The position numbers and the translations under genes were made by a program. The notes beneath the pieces are model-generated. The model had not been told where the DNA came from. It saw nothing but the letters and a program-made list of their open reading frames with translations, and did no database searches. Shown here piece by piece: positions 62,400 through 64,000 of a DNA stretch of 64,000 bases (within the stretch, counting starts at the first letter, position 1; each line of letters opens with the position of its first letter). The DNA comes from Mangifera indica (lineage: Eukaryota; Streptophyta; Magnoliopsida; Sapindales; Anacardiaceae): positions 25,467,463 through 25,531,462 of the forward strand of contig NC_058137.1 in assembly GCF_011075055.1 (NCBI RefSeq), read 5' to 3'.

Positions 62400-64000
62400 A
62401 TAGTAATAATGAAATAAATTAACACCAAATCCAACAATCCTTCGAAAATCTGGAAAATACAAGTCCATATCTCGTAAAATGATGAAATTCAAAAAAATAA
62501 AATTGAAATTCGAATTGTAAAAGTTGAAAAACCCTAGAATGGCAACAATCGAAAAATCCTTCAGAAATCTGAAAAATACGAGTCGATATATCGTAAAACG
62601 GTAAAATTCGAAAAAACGAAACTGAAATTTGAATTCTAAAAGTTGAAAAACCCTATAATGAAAACAATCGAAAAATTCTTCAAAAATCTGAAAAATACGA
62701 GTCGATATCTCATAAAACGGTGAAATCTGAAAAAACGGAACTGAAATTCAAATTCTAAAAGTTGAAAAACCCTAGAATGGAAACAATCGAAAAATTCTTC
62801 AAAAATCTGAAAAATACGAGTCGATATCTCGTAAAACGGTGAAATCTGAAAAAAACGGAACTGAAATTCAAATTCTAAAAGTTGAAAAACCCTAGAATGG
62901 CAACAATCGAAAAATTCTTCAGAAATCTGAAAAATACGAGTCGATATCTCGTAAAACGGTGAAATCTGAAAAAACGGAACTGAAATTCCAATTCTAAAAG
63001 TTGAAAAATCCTAGAATGGAAACAATCGAAAAATTCTTCAGAAATCTGAAAAATACGAGTCGATATCTCGTAAAACGGTGAAATCCAGAAAAACGGAACT
63101 GAAATTCAAATTCTAAAAGTTGAAAAACCCTAGAATGGCAACAATCGAAAAATCCTTCAGAAATCTGAAAATACGAGTCGATATCTCGTCAAACGGTGAA
63201 ATTCGAAAAAACGGAACTGAAATTCTAATTCTAAAAATTGAAAAACCCTATAATGGAAACAATCAAAAAATTCTTCAGAAATCTGAAAAATACGAGTCGA
63301 TATCTCGTAAAACGGTGAAATCCGAAAAAAAGGAACTGAAATTCAAATTTTAAAAGTTGAAAAACCTTAGAATGGCAACAAACGGAAAATCCTTCGGAAA
63401 TTTGAAAAATACGAGTCGATATCTCGTCAAACGGTGAAATTCGAAAAAACTGAACTAAAATTCGAATTCTAAAAGTTGAAAAACCCTAGAATGGCAACAA
63501 TCGAAAAATCCTTCAGAAATCTGAAAAATACGAGTCGATATCTCGTAAAACGGTGAAATCCGAAAAAATGAAACTGAAATTCGAATTCTAAAAGTTGAAA
63601 AACCTTAGAATAGCAACAAACGGAAAATCCTTTGGAAACCTGAAAAATACGAGTCGATATCTCGTAAAACAGTGAAATTCGAAAAAACTAAACTAAAATT
63701 CGAATTCTAAAAGTTGAAAAACCCTAGAATGGCAACAATCGAAAAATCCTTCAGAAATCTGAAAAATACGAGTCGATATCTCGTAAAACGGCGAAATCCG
63801 AAAAAACGAAACTGAAATTCGAATTCTAAAAGTTGAAAAACCCTAGAATGGCAACAAACGAAAAATTCTTCGGAAATCTGAAAAATATGAGTGATATCTC
63901 GTAAAACGATGAAATCCGAAAAAACGGAACTGAAATTCGAATTGTAAAAGTTGAAAAACCCTAGAATGGCAATAAACGGAAAATCCTTCAGAAATCTGAA
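62400..64000 (-). repeat. Inverted relative of the 119-bp array, 3' of the Ulp1 gene (runs off window)
   Basis: Thirteen repeats of gttgaaaaaccctagaatgg at 119-bp spacing (62523, 62642, 62761, 62881, 63000, 63119, 63238 and so on to 63951). Its reverse complement matches the upstream monomers block by block: ggatttcaccgttttacgag / ggatttcaccattttaggtt; atatcgactcgtatttttca / atatcgattcgtattttcac; aatttgaatttcagttccgt / aattcgaatttcagttccgt. So the two arrays lie in opposite orientation around the gene. The right end is beyond 64000. Confidence 0.9.

Larger units (their letters stand above)
55255..64000 (+). mobile_element. Putative MULE-like element carrying DUF1985/Ulp1 and inverted 119-bp arrays (right end missing)
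   Basis: Grouping of the duplicated promoter segment, the protease gene and the two inverted arrays into one unit of at least 8.7 kb. DUF1985/Ulp1 genes are known cargo of plant Mutator-like elements, and inverted outer repeats fit such an element. Not seen: a MURA transposase, a defined left terminus, a target-site duplication. It could instead be an immobile gene that gained satellite arrays. Confidence 0.55.

Noticed and set aside
63120..63353. Lys-rich frame in the downstream array
   Set aside because: Produced by the 119-bp satellite; its period is not a multiple of three, so no repeat protein is encoded.

Overview
This window is nuclear DNA of a eudicot plant. It is AT-rich, its genes carry GT-AG introns, and they belong to land-plant families: mitochondrial malate dehydrogenase, a GTE bromodomain protein, a CLE peptide, a miR319-regulated TCP factor, a SPEAR/SPOROCYTELESS-like EAR protein, an IQD protein and an NCL-type EF-hand cation exchanger. 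The species cannot be named from the sequence. Exon structures were worked out by hand from reading frame, GT/AG sites and family knowledge, so boundaries may be off by a base or by an alternative site.

Layout. 1-8000: the 3' six exons of a mitochondrial malate dehydrogenase (+), convergent with a complete GTE gene (-), then a decayed glycosyltransferase copy. 8000-32600: gene-poor DNA with one CLE peptide gene (-, 12514-12828), a weak candidate secreted peptide, a decayed Ycf45/SPD1-like ATPase copy (-, 18260-20395) and many small inverted-repeat elements. 32640-50040: a gene-rich island with a TCP4-clade gene (+), an IQD gene (-), a SPEAR gene (+) and an NCL exchanger (-). 50040-55200: intergenic repeats. 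55250-64000: a large repetitive element carrying a multi-exon DUF1985/Ulp1 cysteine-protease gene, flanked by 119-bp tandem arrays in opposite orientations. It runs off the right edge.

Functional connections. TCP4-clade proteins and SPEAR/TIE proteins are known partners: the EAR adaptor links TCP factors to TOPLESS corepressors. Here the two genes lie about 7 kb apart on the same strand with the IQD gene between them. The TCP gene keeps its miR319 site. IQD and NCL are both calcium-linked but nothing in the sequence ties them together.

The most unusual object is the right-hand element. Its protease triad (His, Asp, Cys) is intact, all ten inferred introns are phase 0, and only two in-frame TAG codons break the frame. 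A 119-bp satellite-like array fills its inferred first intron, with a three-monomer higher-order pattern, and a related array in inverse orientation lies just 3' of the gene. The upstream promoter/first-exon segment is itself duplicated about 597 bp apart. No MURA-type transposase is seen inside the window.
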